Assembly: GCF_035013165.1 (NCBI RefSeq)
Contig: NZ_JAYGJQ010000002.1
Span: 186,001-250,000, forward strand
Source of the DNA: Bacteriovorax sp. PP10
Lineage (GTDB): Bacteria > Bdellovibrionota > Bacteriovoracia > Bacteriovoracales > Bacteriovoracaceae
Length of the DNA: 64,000 nt
Direction of reading: 5' to 3'
Below, piece by piece: positions 34,786 through 43,596 of this stretch; positions within the stretch are counted from its first letter, which is position 1, and the number at the start of each line of letters is the position of its first letter. Below the pieces are notes generated by a model. It was not told where the DNA came from, ran no database searches, and worked only from the letters and a program-made list of their open reading frames with translations. Both the position numbers and the translations under genes were made by a program.

Positions 34786-35412
34786 ATGCACCCTCTCTTA
34801 AAAGAACATTTTCTAAAAGCACTTGATATCTACACGCAAGGAGTTCATTACGAAACCCTGCTTGAGGCTAAGAAAGAGTATTTCACAATTACTGGTCAAG
34901 CCAACGACGACGATGATGATTTTGAAGCACGCATGAACTCATTTAACGAGTGGTACGTACTACAGTTCATTTCAATGCGTGGGACTCGTACTGTTATCAG
35001 TGACTACCTAATCAATAATCCAGTTGATGATTTCCTGGCGAAGTCTCTTTCTGGTGTTAACTATTCTCTATTTGAGTATGTCGGTAAAAACTTCAGAGGA
35101 TTCGATACTCTGTACGATATGCTTCACGATAAAAAAATTACTCTTCCGAAAGGAGAGTCGCTTCCATCAATCATTAAAGATGATATTTTCGTTGGGCGCG
35201 TTCTGACTTATGAAAATCAAAACTACCTGATGCAAGGTCTTTGTGTAATTCCAAAAGACGTTCGCGGGATTTTGAAGAAAGAATGTAAAAAAGTCAGAAA
35301 GCTTAAAAACCCAGGTGAAGAATTGAAATTTCTTCTGAAGATTGAGTCTTTCAAGACAAAGTGGATTCGTTACGGACACGTCGATGCCACAAAAATTTTC
35401 AAATTCAGTTAG
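34786..35412 (+). CDS. Unknown protein upstream of a glycosyltransferase
   Basis: This 208-residue cytoplasmic-type protein has an acidic run (NDDDDDFEARM, about 46-56) and basic C-terminal patches (KKECKKVRKLKN). I recognise no domain. Segments EWYVLQFISMRGTRTVISDYL and FRGFDTLYDMLHDKK suggest a helical core. An AAAGGATT site precedes the ATG. The next glycosyltransferase begins inside its last codons, with a 29-base overlap, so their synthesis is coupled; a role with the glycosyltransferase or with lepA is inference only. Confidence 0.65.
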   Translation: MHPLLKEHFLKALDIYTQGVHYETLLEAKKEYFTITGQANDDDDDFEARMNSFNEWYVLQFISMRGTRTVISDYLINNPVDDFLAKSLSGVNYSLFEYVGKNFRGFDTLYDMLHDKKITLPKGESLPSIIKDDIFVGRVLTYENQNYLMQGLCVIPKDVRGILKKECKKVRKLKNPGEELKFLLKIESFKTKWIRYGHVDATKIFKFS

Positions 35413-36451
35413 TCTCTACGGATTCGGTGTTTTAAAAAACGGCGTAAAGTATGACTTTCCTTATAAGGAGAGTGTGCTGTCGTTGGAACCCATCACAGAG
35501 AACGTCTATTTTGCTTTAGGTGATAGTGAAGACGACACCAACGCAGAATTCGCCAAGATGCCATTTTGTAAAACGATTAACACTACTTGGGATAAGTCTC
35601 TCAAGGATGGGAAAGTTATTTCCGTTGAAACAAATAAGGCCCTGGATTTTTTAAAGCAGAGTTTGACTCCTGCTGAGCTTAAACACGCATGGGGATTGTA
35701 TCTTCAGGCCGATGAAGTTTTGCATGAAGATGATTATAAAGTTTTGAAGAAGGACTTAGAGTATTGTGAGGCCAATGGATATGATGCGATTTCATTTCGC
35801 TATCTACATTTCTGGCACACACATCACGATGTCGCGATTTCAAAAAACTGGTACCCGCATGAAATCCGTCTGATCAAACTTGATTCACCGATTGAGTCAT
35901 GGGGTGATGGTCAGAGTTTTAAAAATCAAAAGAAAGTCTTTTTTACTGAAGCACGCATTTTTCATTACGGTCACGTAAGAGAGCAAAAAGCATATGCGGA
36001 GAAGATGAGATTTCAAAGCTCGTTTCACCATGCAGATCATTTAGTGGAAGAGAAATTAAAAAAAGACGCTAAGAATTCTAAGAAACATAAATCTCTTTAT
36101 TTCTTTGGGACGCATCCTTTAGTTATGAAGGATCGCATTTTAAGAATGAACGACATTTGGGAATTGCCAGTAGTGGACGAAGTTGCCATTGTTGGTAACT
36201 CTGAAAAATATTCTCCTGAATTAGTAAAAACTATCGCAGCTAAAAAAGTTTCATGGTTTAAATCGACTTCAGAAGTTCCAAAATCCCTGCAAAAAAATAT
36301 GGTTATTACTAATCCAAGTATTCTGGATTATTTTCTAAAAAGAGCTCAGCCAAATTTAAAAATGAAATCTAAACACGCACAAGCGTGGAGTGACGATTTT
36401 AGATTTATTATGCAGGTATCGAGTAGAAAAATTGGTTTTAGACATGATTAA
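35384..36451 (+). CDS. Glycosyltransferase-like protein
   Basis: The 355-residue protein starts SVSLYGFGVLKNGVKYDFPYKES, the opening of a family of GT2-like nucleotide-sugar enzymes, with a GDSEDDTN turn near residue 50 and WGLYLQADEVLHEDDY at about 107-122 as the candidate acidic metal/nucleotide motif. The middle (KNWYPHEIRLIK) resembles later parts of GT2 enzymes. The start I prefer (ATG 35384) lies within the previous gene; the longer frame from a TTG at 35342 adds 14 unlikely residues. It overlaps the next glycosyltransferase by eight bases. It probably modifies a lipopolysaccharide or surface glycan; donor and acceptor are unknown. Confidence 0.7.
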   Translation: MPQKFSNSVSLYGFGVLKNGVKYDFPYKESVLSLEPITENVYFALGDSEDDTNAEFAKMPFCKTINTTWDKSLKDGKVISVETNKALDFLKQSLTPAELKHAWGLYLQADEVLHEDDYKVLKKDLEYCEANGYDAISFRYLHFWHTHHDVAISKNWYPHEIRLIKLDSPIESWGDGQSFKNQKKVFFTEARIFHYGHVREQKAYAEKMRFQSSFHHADHLVEEKLKKDAKNSKKHKSLYFFGTHPLVMKDRILRMNDIWELPVVDEVAIVGNSEKYSPELVKTIAAKKVSWFKSTSEVPKSLQKNMVITNPSILDYFLKRAQPNLKMKSKHAQAWSDDFRFIMQVSSRKIGFRHD

Positions 36452-37199
36452 ACTCTCTGCTGTTATCATTACATTAAACGAAGAAAAGAAAATCGCTCGT
36501 TGTATTGAATCACTTCTTTCAGTCGCTGATGAAATCCTTGTTGTTGATTCTCTTTCAACTGATAAGACACGTGCTATTTGCGAAAGCTATGGAGTGCGTT
36601 TTGTTGAGCAGAAGTTCCTGGGTTATGTAGAACAAAAAAACTTTGCTTTGAAGCTTGCGAGCTTCGATCATGTTTTATCTCTGGATGCTGATGAAGAATT
36701 GGACTCAACTCTTCAAGCTGAAATTTTAAAACTTAAAAGCAATTTCACAATGGACGGTTACGAGTTTAACCGCCTGACTCAATATAATGGATTCTGGGTT
36801 CGTCATTGTGGATGGTACCCGGATACAAAACTTCGTATCGTGAAAAAAGAGCTGGCCCATTGGGTAGGGAATAACCCACACGACGCTTTAGTAGTGAAAG
36901 GGACAGTTGGATTTGTGCGTGGAGACTTGCTGCATTATTCATACGATTCAATTTCTGCACATGTCTTACAGACAAATAAATTTTCGACGATTGAGGCCCA
37001 TTCGCTATTTTCTAAAGGTAAGCGCGCGACACTATTAAAGATTGTCACTCGTCCACCGTATCAATTCTTCAAAGACTATATATTGCGTAAAGGCTTCCTT
37101 GATGGCCACTATGGGTTTATTATCTGTTTTATAAATTCACTTTATGTCCTCTTGAAATATGCCAAGATGATGGACATGCAGTTGAATAAAAAAACTTAA
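36444..37199 (+). CDS. GT2 glycosyltransferase, WaaE/KdtX-type
   Basis: The 251-residue protein begins MIKLSAVIITLNEEKKIARC and has ADEILVVDSLSTDKT, VLSLDADEEL (DxD motif, about residues 80-82), and then GHWVRHCGWYPDTKLRI-like sequence, together typical of WaaE/KdtX lipopolysaccharide-core beta-1,4-glucosyltransferases. It overlaps the previous gene by eight bases (ATG inside its final codons). A close paralogue lies at 48109-48870, matching along its full length, including the C-terminal GFLDG..GFIICFINSLYVLLKYAK segment. It most likely works on the lipopolysaccharide core; the sugar transferred is not known. Confidence 0.88.
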   Translation: MIKLSAVIITLNEEKKIARCIESLLSVADEILVVDSLSTDKTRAICESYGVRFVEQKFLGYVEQKNFALKLASFDHVLSLDADEELDSTLQAEILKLKSNFTMDGYEFNRLTQYNGFWVRHCGWYPDTKLRIVKKELAHWVGNNPHDALVVKGTVGFVRGDLLHYSYDSISAHVLQTNKFSTIEAHSLFSKGKRATLLKIVTRPPYQFFKDYILRKGFLDGHYGFIICFINSLYVLLKYAKMMDMQLNKKT

Positions 37200-37221
37200 A
37201 TAGACACCTGTCGGGAGATTT

Positions 37222-38121
37222 ATGGAACCATTTGCGATATTCATTCTGATTGTCATCGGATTTCTTTTATTTGATTCAGTTTACATTGTTAAGTCGCAGA
37301 CTGCGGCACTGATTGAGCGCTTGGGGAGATACCATGCAACAGCTCATGAAGGTTTAAATTTTAAGCTTCCTTTCATTGACCGTATCGTCGTGAGAAGAAA
37401 TTTAAAAATCATGCAACAAGATATTGAAGTTGAAACTAAAACGAAAGATAACGTTTTTGTGAGAACGAAAGTTTCGGTTCAGTATCAGATTATCAGAGAT
37501 AAAGTTCATGATTCTTACTACCGTTTATCAGATCCTATCGCTCAGATTGAAAGTTACATCTTTGACGTTGTAAGATCTGAAATTCCAAAACTAACTCTTG
37601 ATGAAGTATTCGTTAACAAAGATACAGTTGCTCTTGCAGTTAAAGAATCTCTTGAAGAGTCGATGGATGATTTTGGTTTTACGATTATTAAAACGCTTAT
37701 CACGGATATTGATCCTGATGAAAAAGTTAAAGCTTCAATGAACGAGATCAATGCTGCTGAGAGATTAAGAGATGCAGCGATGTCAAAAGCTGAGGCCGAG
37801 AAAATCGGAATTGTTATGCAAGCTGAAGCTCATGCTGAAAGTAAGCGTTTACAAGGTATGGGGATGGCCAACCAGAGAAGAGAAATTGCAGCTGGTCTAA
37901 AGGCTTCTATTGAAGATTTAAAGCAATCAGGGATTAATAATGAAGAGGTTTTAACGATCCTTCTTATTACTCAACACTATGACGCTCTTGAGGCCATGAG
38001 TAAAAATGCTCACTCAAATACGATTATGGTTCCTTATAGCTCAAGCGCTGTAACGGGAATGAGAGATCAGATCCAGGAAGCGATTTTGACAACTGTTCAG
38101 GCCGCTAAACAACAAAGCTAA
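37222..38121 (+). CDS. SPFH/Band 7 domain protein, slipin-like
   Basis: The 299-residue protein has an N-terminal membrane anchor (MEPFAIFILIVIGFLLFDSVYIV) and the Band 7 domain beginning QTAALIERLGRYHATAHEGLNFKLPFID. The central EVETKTKDNVFVRTKVSVQYQI and C-terminal NEINAAERLRDAAMSKAEAEKI segments are the QmcA/stomatin-type helix that drives oligomerisation. Such proteins form membrane microdomain scaffolds and regulate proteases such as FtsH or ion channels. A GGGAGATT site precedes the ATG. No NfeD-type partner is adjacent. Confidence 0.88.
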   Translation: MEPFAIFILIVIGFLLFDSVYIVKSQTAALIERLGRYHATAHEGLNFKLPFIDRIVVRRNLKIMQQDIEVETKTKDNVFVRTKVSVQYQIIRDKVHDSYYRLSDPIAQIESYIFDVVRSEIPKLTLDEVFVNKDTVALAVKESLEESMDDFGFTIIKTLITDIDPDEKVKASMNEINAAERLRDAAMSKAEAEKIGIVMQAEAHAESKRLQGMGMANQRREIAAGLKASIEDLKQSGINNEEVLTILLITQHYDALEAMSKNAHSNTIMVPYSSSAVTGMRDQIQEAILTTVQAAKQQS

Positions 38122-38163
38122 AAATATTTTCTACTTATCGTGCGACTCTGCTCGCACGATAAG
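38121..38163 (-). terminator. Terminator hairpin overlapping the flippase stop
   Basis: CTTATCGTGCGA (38134-38145) pairs perfectly with TCGCACGATAAG (38152-38163). On the reverse strand the stem contains the last codons of the flippase gene, and the loop exit is followed by TAGAAAATATTTTT. The U-run is interrupted, so efficiency is uncertain. Confidence 0.5.
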
Positions 38164-39090
38164 ATAGGGAATTAATCCTAACAAACACACAAAAATATTC
38201 ACCACGAAAAAAATATTAAAAAGCGAAGCACCGTTATCAATTTGGATTAACCTGAAAAGGTTATCAAATAAAACGTGGCCAACACCAAGACCTGCTGGAG
38301 CAATGGGAAGGGATGAACCGATAAATCCTATTGGCAAGATCGTAAAGACTTTTAAAAAAGATGTTGATTCCGGGATGAAAGGTGAAATGAGAAGCCAGAA
38401 TCCAGCGACCACAAAAGTTTGGTTTAAGACACTTAAGATAAAGCACTTTATGAAATTACTGAAGCCTAATTCGATATTTAAAATATCAGTTAAGATAACA
38501 AGGGCCTTCGGCCATCTGTGAAGACACTTCGCGAGGATGGATTCGATTTTCTTTTTTGGAAACCATTTTGAGAAAATAAAAAACATAAAGATACACAGAA
38601 AAATAAAAACAGCAGCGTTTATTATGAAGAGTGAAACAAGCTGTGGGCTTAACTGAATGAAGCTGGTGTAGTTGAATGCTGTTACGGCAATCGCAAGTCC
38701 CATAAGACCCATTAATCCAATCAGGCGGTCGATCGTGAGAAAGGCCGCAATCATGCCTGAAGTCACTTCTGAACTCACATTTTTATAATAGAAAAACCTG
38801 ACAACATCGCCTGCGGCCGCACCTGGAAGGATCACTGAAAAAAGGTTGCCGATTGCATCAAAAGCAAAAACTTTTAGATAGGGAACGGGCGTTTTTGATT
38901 TAGTATCGAGAAGTATTTTGAAGCGTAGCGGGCAGAAGAGTAACCGACTGACCAAGAGTATTACTCCCCAGATCCATAAATACCCTAAATGAAATGCTTG
39001 AGACAGGAGACTGAAATCGAGTTTGCCGTTCTTAAAAAGCCAGTAGCATAAGACTAGAGCAAAGCTGAATTTTAAGAAGGTTTTAAGCAT
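38131..39090 (-). CDS. Flippase-like UPF0104/lysylphosphatidylglycerol synthase TM domain protein
   Basis: This 319-residue integral membrane protein has about eight hydrophobic segments. The pattern PGAAAGDVVRFFYYK, TIDRLIGLMGL and PIAPAGLGVGHVLFDNLFR, with FIGSSLPIAPAG as the conserved turn, fits the UPF0104/LPG synthase transmembrane family, whose members move or modify lipid-linked intermediates such as polyprenyl-phosphate sugars. It lacks the soluble transferase domain. It is divergent from ugd and sits among glycosyltransferases, consistent with glycolipid synthesis. Its stop codon lies inside a terminator hairpin. Confidence 0.82.
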   Translation of the reverse strand: MLKTFLKFSFALVLCYWLFKNGKLDFSLLSQAFHLGYLWIWGVILLVSRLLFCPLRFKILLDTKSKTPVPYLKVFAFDAIGNLFSVILPGAAAGDVVRFFYYKNVSSEVTSGMIAAFLTIDRLIGLMGLMGLAIAVTAFNYTSFIQLSPQLVSLFIINAAVFIFLCIFMFFIFSKWFPKKKIESILAKCLHRWPKALVILTDILNIELGFSNFIKCFILSVLNQTFVVAGFWLLISPFIPESTSFLKVFTILPIGFIGSSLPIAPAGLGVGHVLFDNLFRLIQIDNGASLFNIFFVVNIFVCLLGLIPYLIVRAESHDK

Positions 39091-39166
39091 GCAAAAAATT
39101 TAGCATAATGACGCTCCTAATGCTATTGTAGTGGGGAAAAAGCACTAATTTTAATAGAGGAATTAT

Positions 39167-40489
39167 ATGAAAGTTTCAGTTATTGGTACAGGGTATGTTG
39201 GATTAGTAAGCGGGACATGTTTCGCTGAAATCGGACACGATGTTACATGTATTGATATCGATCCTAAAAAGATCGACATGCTTAAAGCACATAAGTCACC
39301 AATCTATGAACCAGGATTAACTGAGTTATTAGAAAGAAATATTAAAGCAGAAAGACTTCACTTCTCAACAGGGTATGAATCAGTTGCTGGTGCAAAATCT
39401 ATTTTCTTAGCAGTTGGAACTCCTTCGGCTGACGATGGAAGAGCAGATCTTAAGTATCTTCGTGCAGCAGCTATCCAAGTTGCACAAAATATCAGTGACG
39501 ATGCCATCATCGTTATCAAGTCAACTGTTCCAGTGGGAACGTCTGTTGAAATCAGAAAACTGATTTCTGAAAACACGACTAAGAAATTTCACCTTGTGAA
39601 TAACCCTGAATTCTTAAAAGAAGGATCGGCGGTAGAGGACTTCATGAGACCAGATAGAGTTATTATCGGTCACCAGGATGATATGGCGATGAAAGTTATG
39701 GAAGAGCTTTACGCTCCTCTTGTACGTCAAGGAAACCCAATCTACGGAATGAGTAACCTTTCAGCTGAAATGAGTAAGTATGCAGCGAACTGCTTCTTAG
39801 CTACAAAAATTTCTTTCATCAACGAGATCGCGCGTCTTTGTGATTTAACAAACGCTGATATCGAAGAAGTGAGAAAAGGAATTTCATCTGACAAGAGAAT
39901 CGGTGGACACTTTTTATACCCAGGTCCGGGTTATGGTGGATCATGTTTCCCGAAAGATGTTAAAGCTCTTATCGCTACAGCAGAAGACCACGGAATGGAT
40001 TTAAAAATTGTTAACGCTGTTGAAGAAGTTAACGATGAACAAAAATCATATGTATTTTCTAAAGTTGAAAAACACTATGGAAAAGATCTTAAAGGTAAAG
40101 TGTTTGCATTCTGGGGTGTAGCTTTCAAAGCTAACACGGATGACGTTCGTGAAACGCCAGCAATCGCAATGGCAAGAAAGTTAATTGGTGCAGGAGCAAC
40201 GATTAATATCTTCGATCCAGTAGCGACTGAAAACTACCTGCAAATGATGGGCGAGTTTAAAGAATGCGAAGGCAAAATTAAAGCTTTCGAAACGAAATAC
40301 GACGCTCTTAATGGAGCTGACGCTTTAATTACTGTAACTGAGTGGAGAGAGTTCACAACTCCAGATTTTGCAGAAATTAAAAAACGTCTTAAAGCACCAG
40401 TTCTTTTCGATGGAAGAAACCTGTACGACACTAAAAAAGTTCAAGCGGAAGGATTCAAATACTACGCAATCGGGAAATTCATTAAATGA
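39167..40489 (+). CDS. ugd: UDP-glucose 6-dehydrogenase Ugd
   Basis: Ugd oxidises UDP-glucose to UDP-glucuronate with two NAD+, supplying glucuronic acid or its derivatives for capsule or lipopolysaccharide. The 440-residue protein has the N-terminal Rossmann fold MKVSVIGTGYVGLVSGTCFAE, the conserved STVPVGTS and NPEFLKEGSAVEDF segments, and the catalytic Cys260 in GPGYGGSCFPKD. An AGAGGAAT ribosome binding site lies upstream. The gene overlaps the nitrilase-family gene by four bases and is divergent from the flippase-like gene. Confidence 0.97.
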   Translation: MKVSVIGTGYVGLVSGTCFAEIGHDVTCIDIDPKKIDMLKAHKSPIYEPGLTELLERNIKAERLHFSTGYESVAGAKSIFLAVGTPSADDGRADLKYLRAAAIQVAQNISDDAIIVIKSTVPVGTSVEIRKLISENTTKKFHLVNNPEFLKEGSAVEDFMRPDRVIIGHQDDMAMKVMEELYAPLVRQGNPIYGMSNLSAEMSKYAANCFLATKISFINEIARLCDLTNADIEEVRKGISSDKRIGGHFLYPGPGYGGSCFPKDVKALIATAEDHGMDLKIVNAVEEVNDEQKSYVFSKVEKHYGKDLKGKVFAFWGVAFKANTDDVRETPAIAMARKLIGAGATINIFDPVATENYLQMMGEFKECEGKIKAFETKYDALNGADALITVTEWREFTTPDFAEIKKRLKAPVLFDGRNLYDTKKVQAEGFKYYAIGKFIK

Positions 40490-41262
40490 AAATAGCAGTA
40501 CTACAACTAACATCTGTTCTTGATTATAAAGCAAACCTTGAAGTGATCCGCTCGCAGTTAACTGAAGCGAAATCTCTTGGGGCAGAAGCTTTTTTCATGC
40601 CGGAAGTTTTCTATTCAATGAGTAACGGTGTGACGCCAACTCCTTATCTTGTAGAAGAGGGGAATGAGCATTACAAAGAAATTCAAAAGCTATCAACGGA
40701 TTTTGGCATGGCCCAGATTGGTGGATCAGCTGCGACTCTATTGAATGGTAAAGTTGTAAACCGCGCTTATAACTTTGATAAAAATGGTAAAGACTTAGGT
40801 CACTACGATAAAATCAATTTGTTTGCTTGTGACTTACCAGATAAGAAAATTTCAGAAGCGGCCAACTACACAGCTGGATCAGAATACAAAATGGTTGAAG
40901 TCAATTCAGTGAAAATTGGATTGGGTATTTGTTTTGATATGAGATTTTCTGAATTAGGTCTTCATTACAGAATGAATGGCGCTAACATTTTAACTTATCC
41001 TGCGGCCTTTACAGTGCCTACAGGGAAAGCTCACTGGCATACATTACTTCGTGCGCGTGCGATTGAAAATCAGTGTTACGTGATTGCAGCGGCCCAATGG
41101 GGACACCATAATGAGAAGATCCAGACTTATGGGCACTCTCTTGTGATTGATCCTTGGGGAGATATCATAATGGACCTTGAAGAAGGTGTGAAAGTCGGAG
41201 TGGTTGAACTGGACTTCCCGAAAATCGAATTGATTCGTAAATCTGTTTCAATGAATCGCTAA
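40486..41262 (+). CDS. Carbon-nitrogen hydrolase (nitrilase family, Nit-like)
   Basis: The 258-residue enzyme has the Glu-Lys-Cys triad of the nitrilase superfamily: Glu40 in FFMPEVFY, Lys109 in YDKINLF and Cys149 in GICFDMRFSE. C-terminal AAQWGHHNEKIQTYGHSLVIDPWG is the family's typical end. Sequence features are those of Nit1/Nit2-type omega-amidases, which clean up deaminated glutathione or alpha-keto acids; the substrate is not certain. The ATG lies inside the last codon of ugd, so the pair is coupled, although the metabolic link is not obvious. Confidence 0.88.
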   Translation: MKIAVLQLTSVLDYKANLEVIRSQLTEAKSLGAEAFFMPEVFYSMSNGVTPTPYLVEEGNEHYKEIQKLSTDFGMAQIGGSAATLLNGKVVNRAYNFDKNGKDLGHYDKINLFACDLPDKKISEAANYTAGSEYKMVEVNSVKIGLGICFDMRFSELGLHYRMNGANILTYPAAFTVPTGKAHWHTLLRARAIENQCYVIAAAQWGHHNEKIQTYGHSLVIDPWGDIIMDLEEGVKVGVVELDFPKIELIRKSVSMNR

Positions 41263-41531
41263 TTTTTGCATTCAAGTATATTTAAAGAATACGCGGCCAC
41301 TTTTAAAGTGGCCGTTTTATTTTCTGCGATAGATTTTTGCAGGCACGGAGCAAATTTTTCATCTGCATAATAAGCGGCCGCTGATTCACGAAGCTCCAGG
41401 CGGTATTGTTTGTTACCTTGAAGGGTCATCTTATTTACATGGTTTTTAAGTTCTATAACTCTTTCTTCTTTTTGCTCTGCCATTGCTGTAAATGAAGTAA
41501 ACAACGACATTATTAAAATTATATTTTTCAT
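41259..41531 (-). CDS. Small secreted protein of unknown function
   Basis: The 90-residue product has a signal peptide (IILIMSLFTSFTAMA-EQ). The mature 70 residues include ERVIELKNHVNKMTLQGNKQYRLELRESAAAYYADEKFAPCLQK and a second Cys at the end (NILECKN), so a disulfide is likely. It is only four bases downstream of the protein-glutaminase-like gene in the same direction and could encode a partner, inhibitor or propeptide-like protein. The 3' end is convergent with the nitrilase-family gene and contains that gene's terminator. Confidence 0.65.
   Translation of the reverse strand: MKNIILIMSLFTSFTAMAEQKEERVIELKNHVNKMTLQGNKQYRLELRESAAAYYADEKFAPCLQKSIAENKTATLKVAAYSLNILECKN
41294..41325 (+). terminator. 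Terminator within the convergent small-protein gene
   Basis: CGGCCACT (41294-41301) pairs with AGTGGCCG (41307-41314) across TTTAA, then TTTTATTTTCT follows. It lies inside the coding sequence of the secreted-protein gene on the opposite strand and ends rightward transcription from ugd and the nitrilase-family gene. Confidence 0.7.
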
Positions 41532-41535
41532 CTTA

Positions 41536-43395
41536 TTATTTCCCGGGAGTAGGTTTGTTATCGCCTCTATAGTTTTTCATTGTCTCATCTGCCATTTTCA
41601 TTTTATCTTCTTCGCTCATGTTGATACTGTTACCTGGAAGGTAAGGATCAGAACTTGAAAAAGCGAGAGCAGCTCTTTCTACTAAAGCAGCATTTTCAGG
41701 AAAAGGAAATGCTGTCACGACAGAACCCTTGACCGTTCTTTTAGTCATCTTGTGATCCCATTCTTCGACTGTGACTGGTTTATCGAATAACGAAGGATCA
41801 ATAACCATTTTTTGAGGAACACCATTTTTATCTTTAACGTAGACGATAGGAGCAACGTGAAAGTTCCATGAGATATTTGTTTCTGGAACGAAGAGATCTC
41901 CTTTGATCCATACTTTATCAACACGAACACCTTCGGCCTCAAAACGTCTTGCCATAAGATGAGCACGGGCATAACAGCCATCTTGCTTATAATCCCATGC
42001 AATGTCTTTCATCGTGCGGGCCTTGTTGAAGAGCTCTGTAGCGCGCTCTAGTGAGATTGTTGTATCGACATGTTTGTCTGGATAAAGATTTTTTTTAACA
42101 GCAGCGAGATGCTCGGCTGCACCAGGATTTAAATACACATCACTGTACATGCATCCTTTTTTTACTGCTTCGTTGAGATCAACATAGTGACCAATGAGGC
42201 TTCCATCACTCAGAACAGTAATAAATTGTACGAGCTCAGTGTTGGCGATTTCATTTAAAACATTCTCTTTATCTTTTTCGATCTTTTGAACGGCAAGATT
42301 ATTTTTGCCGCACATATTTTTACTATATTGAAGAGAAGCATCAAAGTTGGGATCTTTATATCTAGAATAATTTTTATTTGAAAGCGATTCTGGAAATGGG
42401 GCAGGTATTGATTGCATTCCTGGGTAAGGCATCCCATATGAAGGCATAGGGTTATCCAATAAATGAGAGTAATCCACTAATGGCTTTTTTGAATTCGGTG
42501 AACGTATAGATCTAACGTTAACTTTAGGACCGAGGCCATTAGCATCAGTAATATGAACTGAAGGATAAGCAAATGCTCCAGGTATTGATTCATAAAGCAG
42601 TGAGGCATCATAATCTTTTCCATCAATGTGCATTTTTTCACATGTAAATGCGCTACATTGAAGTTCCTGATCATTGGATTTTTGCCATTCATCTTCTTCT
42701 TTTGTTAAATCTCGTCTTGTTCCTCTTTTACAATTAATCGTTTTTCCATTCTCAAGTTTTACTTGGAAATTATTTTCTCTAAAGATAGTTTTTCTGATCT
42801 TTTCGAGTGATGCTTTTTTATCAAGGTAGGATTTAACAATCGTTTCATATTCTTTTGAGCCAATTTTCCTTGGCACAGATTTAACTAAAGGATTTTTCAT
42901 TATTTCTAAAAAACCATCTATCGCAAAAAGTTGTTTTGTAACATCAGTACTTAGGTCATTAGGCTTATTGAAAGAACCAAAATCTATCTGATAAGCGGAG
43001 TTATCAAAGAGTGTGATTTCTCCTGCCTTAGCTGAGGTTACATTGACTAGTTCTGCTTGTTGGTTTTTATCATTTTTTAGCGCCGTGAATCCACCATAAC
43101 TATTATATTTTAATAACAAAGGCGATTTACCATTGGGGCAGATATAGATTTTTGATAAAGAATCAAGATGACAGTCGTAAGATTTTTTTTCAATCACAAC
43201 ACTAATTAAAGGTACAGTTTCAACATCTAGTGTGGGAGGTGGTGCGATATACAAACTGTCAGCTGATGTTTGGTATTTTTCTAATTCTTTTGGAGTTTGG
43301 GATTGATTAAATAAGTTTGTCGCTTGATCACTTTCGCTCGCCGAAAAAGCCGGGCACGAAAGTAAGTAAAGTATTGTTATTAATTTAAATTTCAC
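41536..43395 (-). CDS. Secreted protein-glutaminase-like enzyme
   Basis: The 619-residue protein starts at a GTG (GGAGAAGTC upstream) with a signal peptide ending CPAFS-AS. The C-terminal domain resembles protein-glutamine glutaminase: the nucleophile Cys474 in DGCYARAHLMARRFEAEG, His513 in ISWNFHVAPIVYV and Asp533 in MVIDPSLF form a Cys-His-Asp triad, and the segments between match the Gln-deamidase fold. Such enzymes convert protein glutamine side chains to glutamate. The 450-residue N-terminal part is beta-rich and not recognisable, and may be a prodomain or a targeting domain. It heads an operon with the small secreted protein, and is divergent from two exported unknown proteins. Confidence 0.75.
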   Translation of the reverse strand: MKFKLITILYLLSCPAFSASESDQATNLFNQSQTPKELEKYQTSADSLYIAPPPTLDVETVPLISVVIEKKSYDCHLDSLSKIYICPNGKSPLLLKYNSYGGFTALKNDKNQQAELVNVTSAKAGEITLFDNSAYQIDFGSFNKPNDLSTDVTKQLFAIDGFLEIMKNPLVKSVPRKIGSKEYETIVKSYLDKKASLEKIRKTIFRENNFQVKLENGKTINCKRGTRRDLTKEEDEWQKSNDQELQCSAFTCEKMHIDGKDYDASLLYESIPGAFAYPSVHITDANGLGPKVNVRSIRSPNSKKPLVDYSHLLDNPMPSYGMPYPGMQSIPAPFPESLSNKNYSRYKDPNFDASLQYSKNMCGKNNLAVQKIEKDKENVLNEIANTELVQFITVLSDGSLIGHYVDLNEAVKKGCMYSDVYLNPGAAEHLAAVKKNLYPDKHVDTTISLERATELFNKARTMKDIAWDYKQDGCYARAHLMARRFEAEGVRVDKVWIKGDLFVPETNISWNFHVAPIVYVKDKNGVPQKMVIDPSLFDKPVTVEEWDHKMTKRTVKGSVVTAFPFPENAALVERAALAFSSSDPYLPGNSINMSEEDKMKMADETMKNYRGDNKPTPGK

Positions 43396-43493
43396 GACTT
43401 CTCCAAGATAAAAACTTATCGACTATAAAAGGTAAAGTTTTAATAAAAATGCCCGATCGTTTTATTCGGATATTTCGAATTATCCAGAGCTTA

Positions 43494-43519
43494 TGAAGAT
43501 AAAGAAGAATTTATCTTCA
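43494..43519. promoter_or_regulatory. Operator-like palindrome in a divergent promoter region
   Basis: TGAAGATAAA (43494-43503) is a perfect inverted repeat of TTTATCTTCA (43510-43519), with six bases between. It lies in the 200-base gap between the glutaminase-like gene and the exported protein at 43597, just upstream of AATTGTATATAAG. It may be a shared regulator site. Confidence 0.45.
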
Positions 43520-43596
43520 ATTGTATATAAGTAGTTTATAAAAAATCTAAAACTCCGAAATGATCTCGTGAACTGACTAAGTGAATGAGGGGAAAA

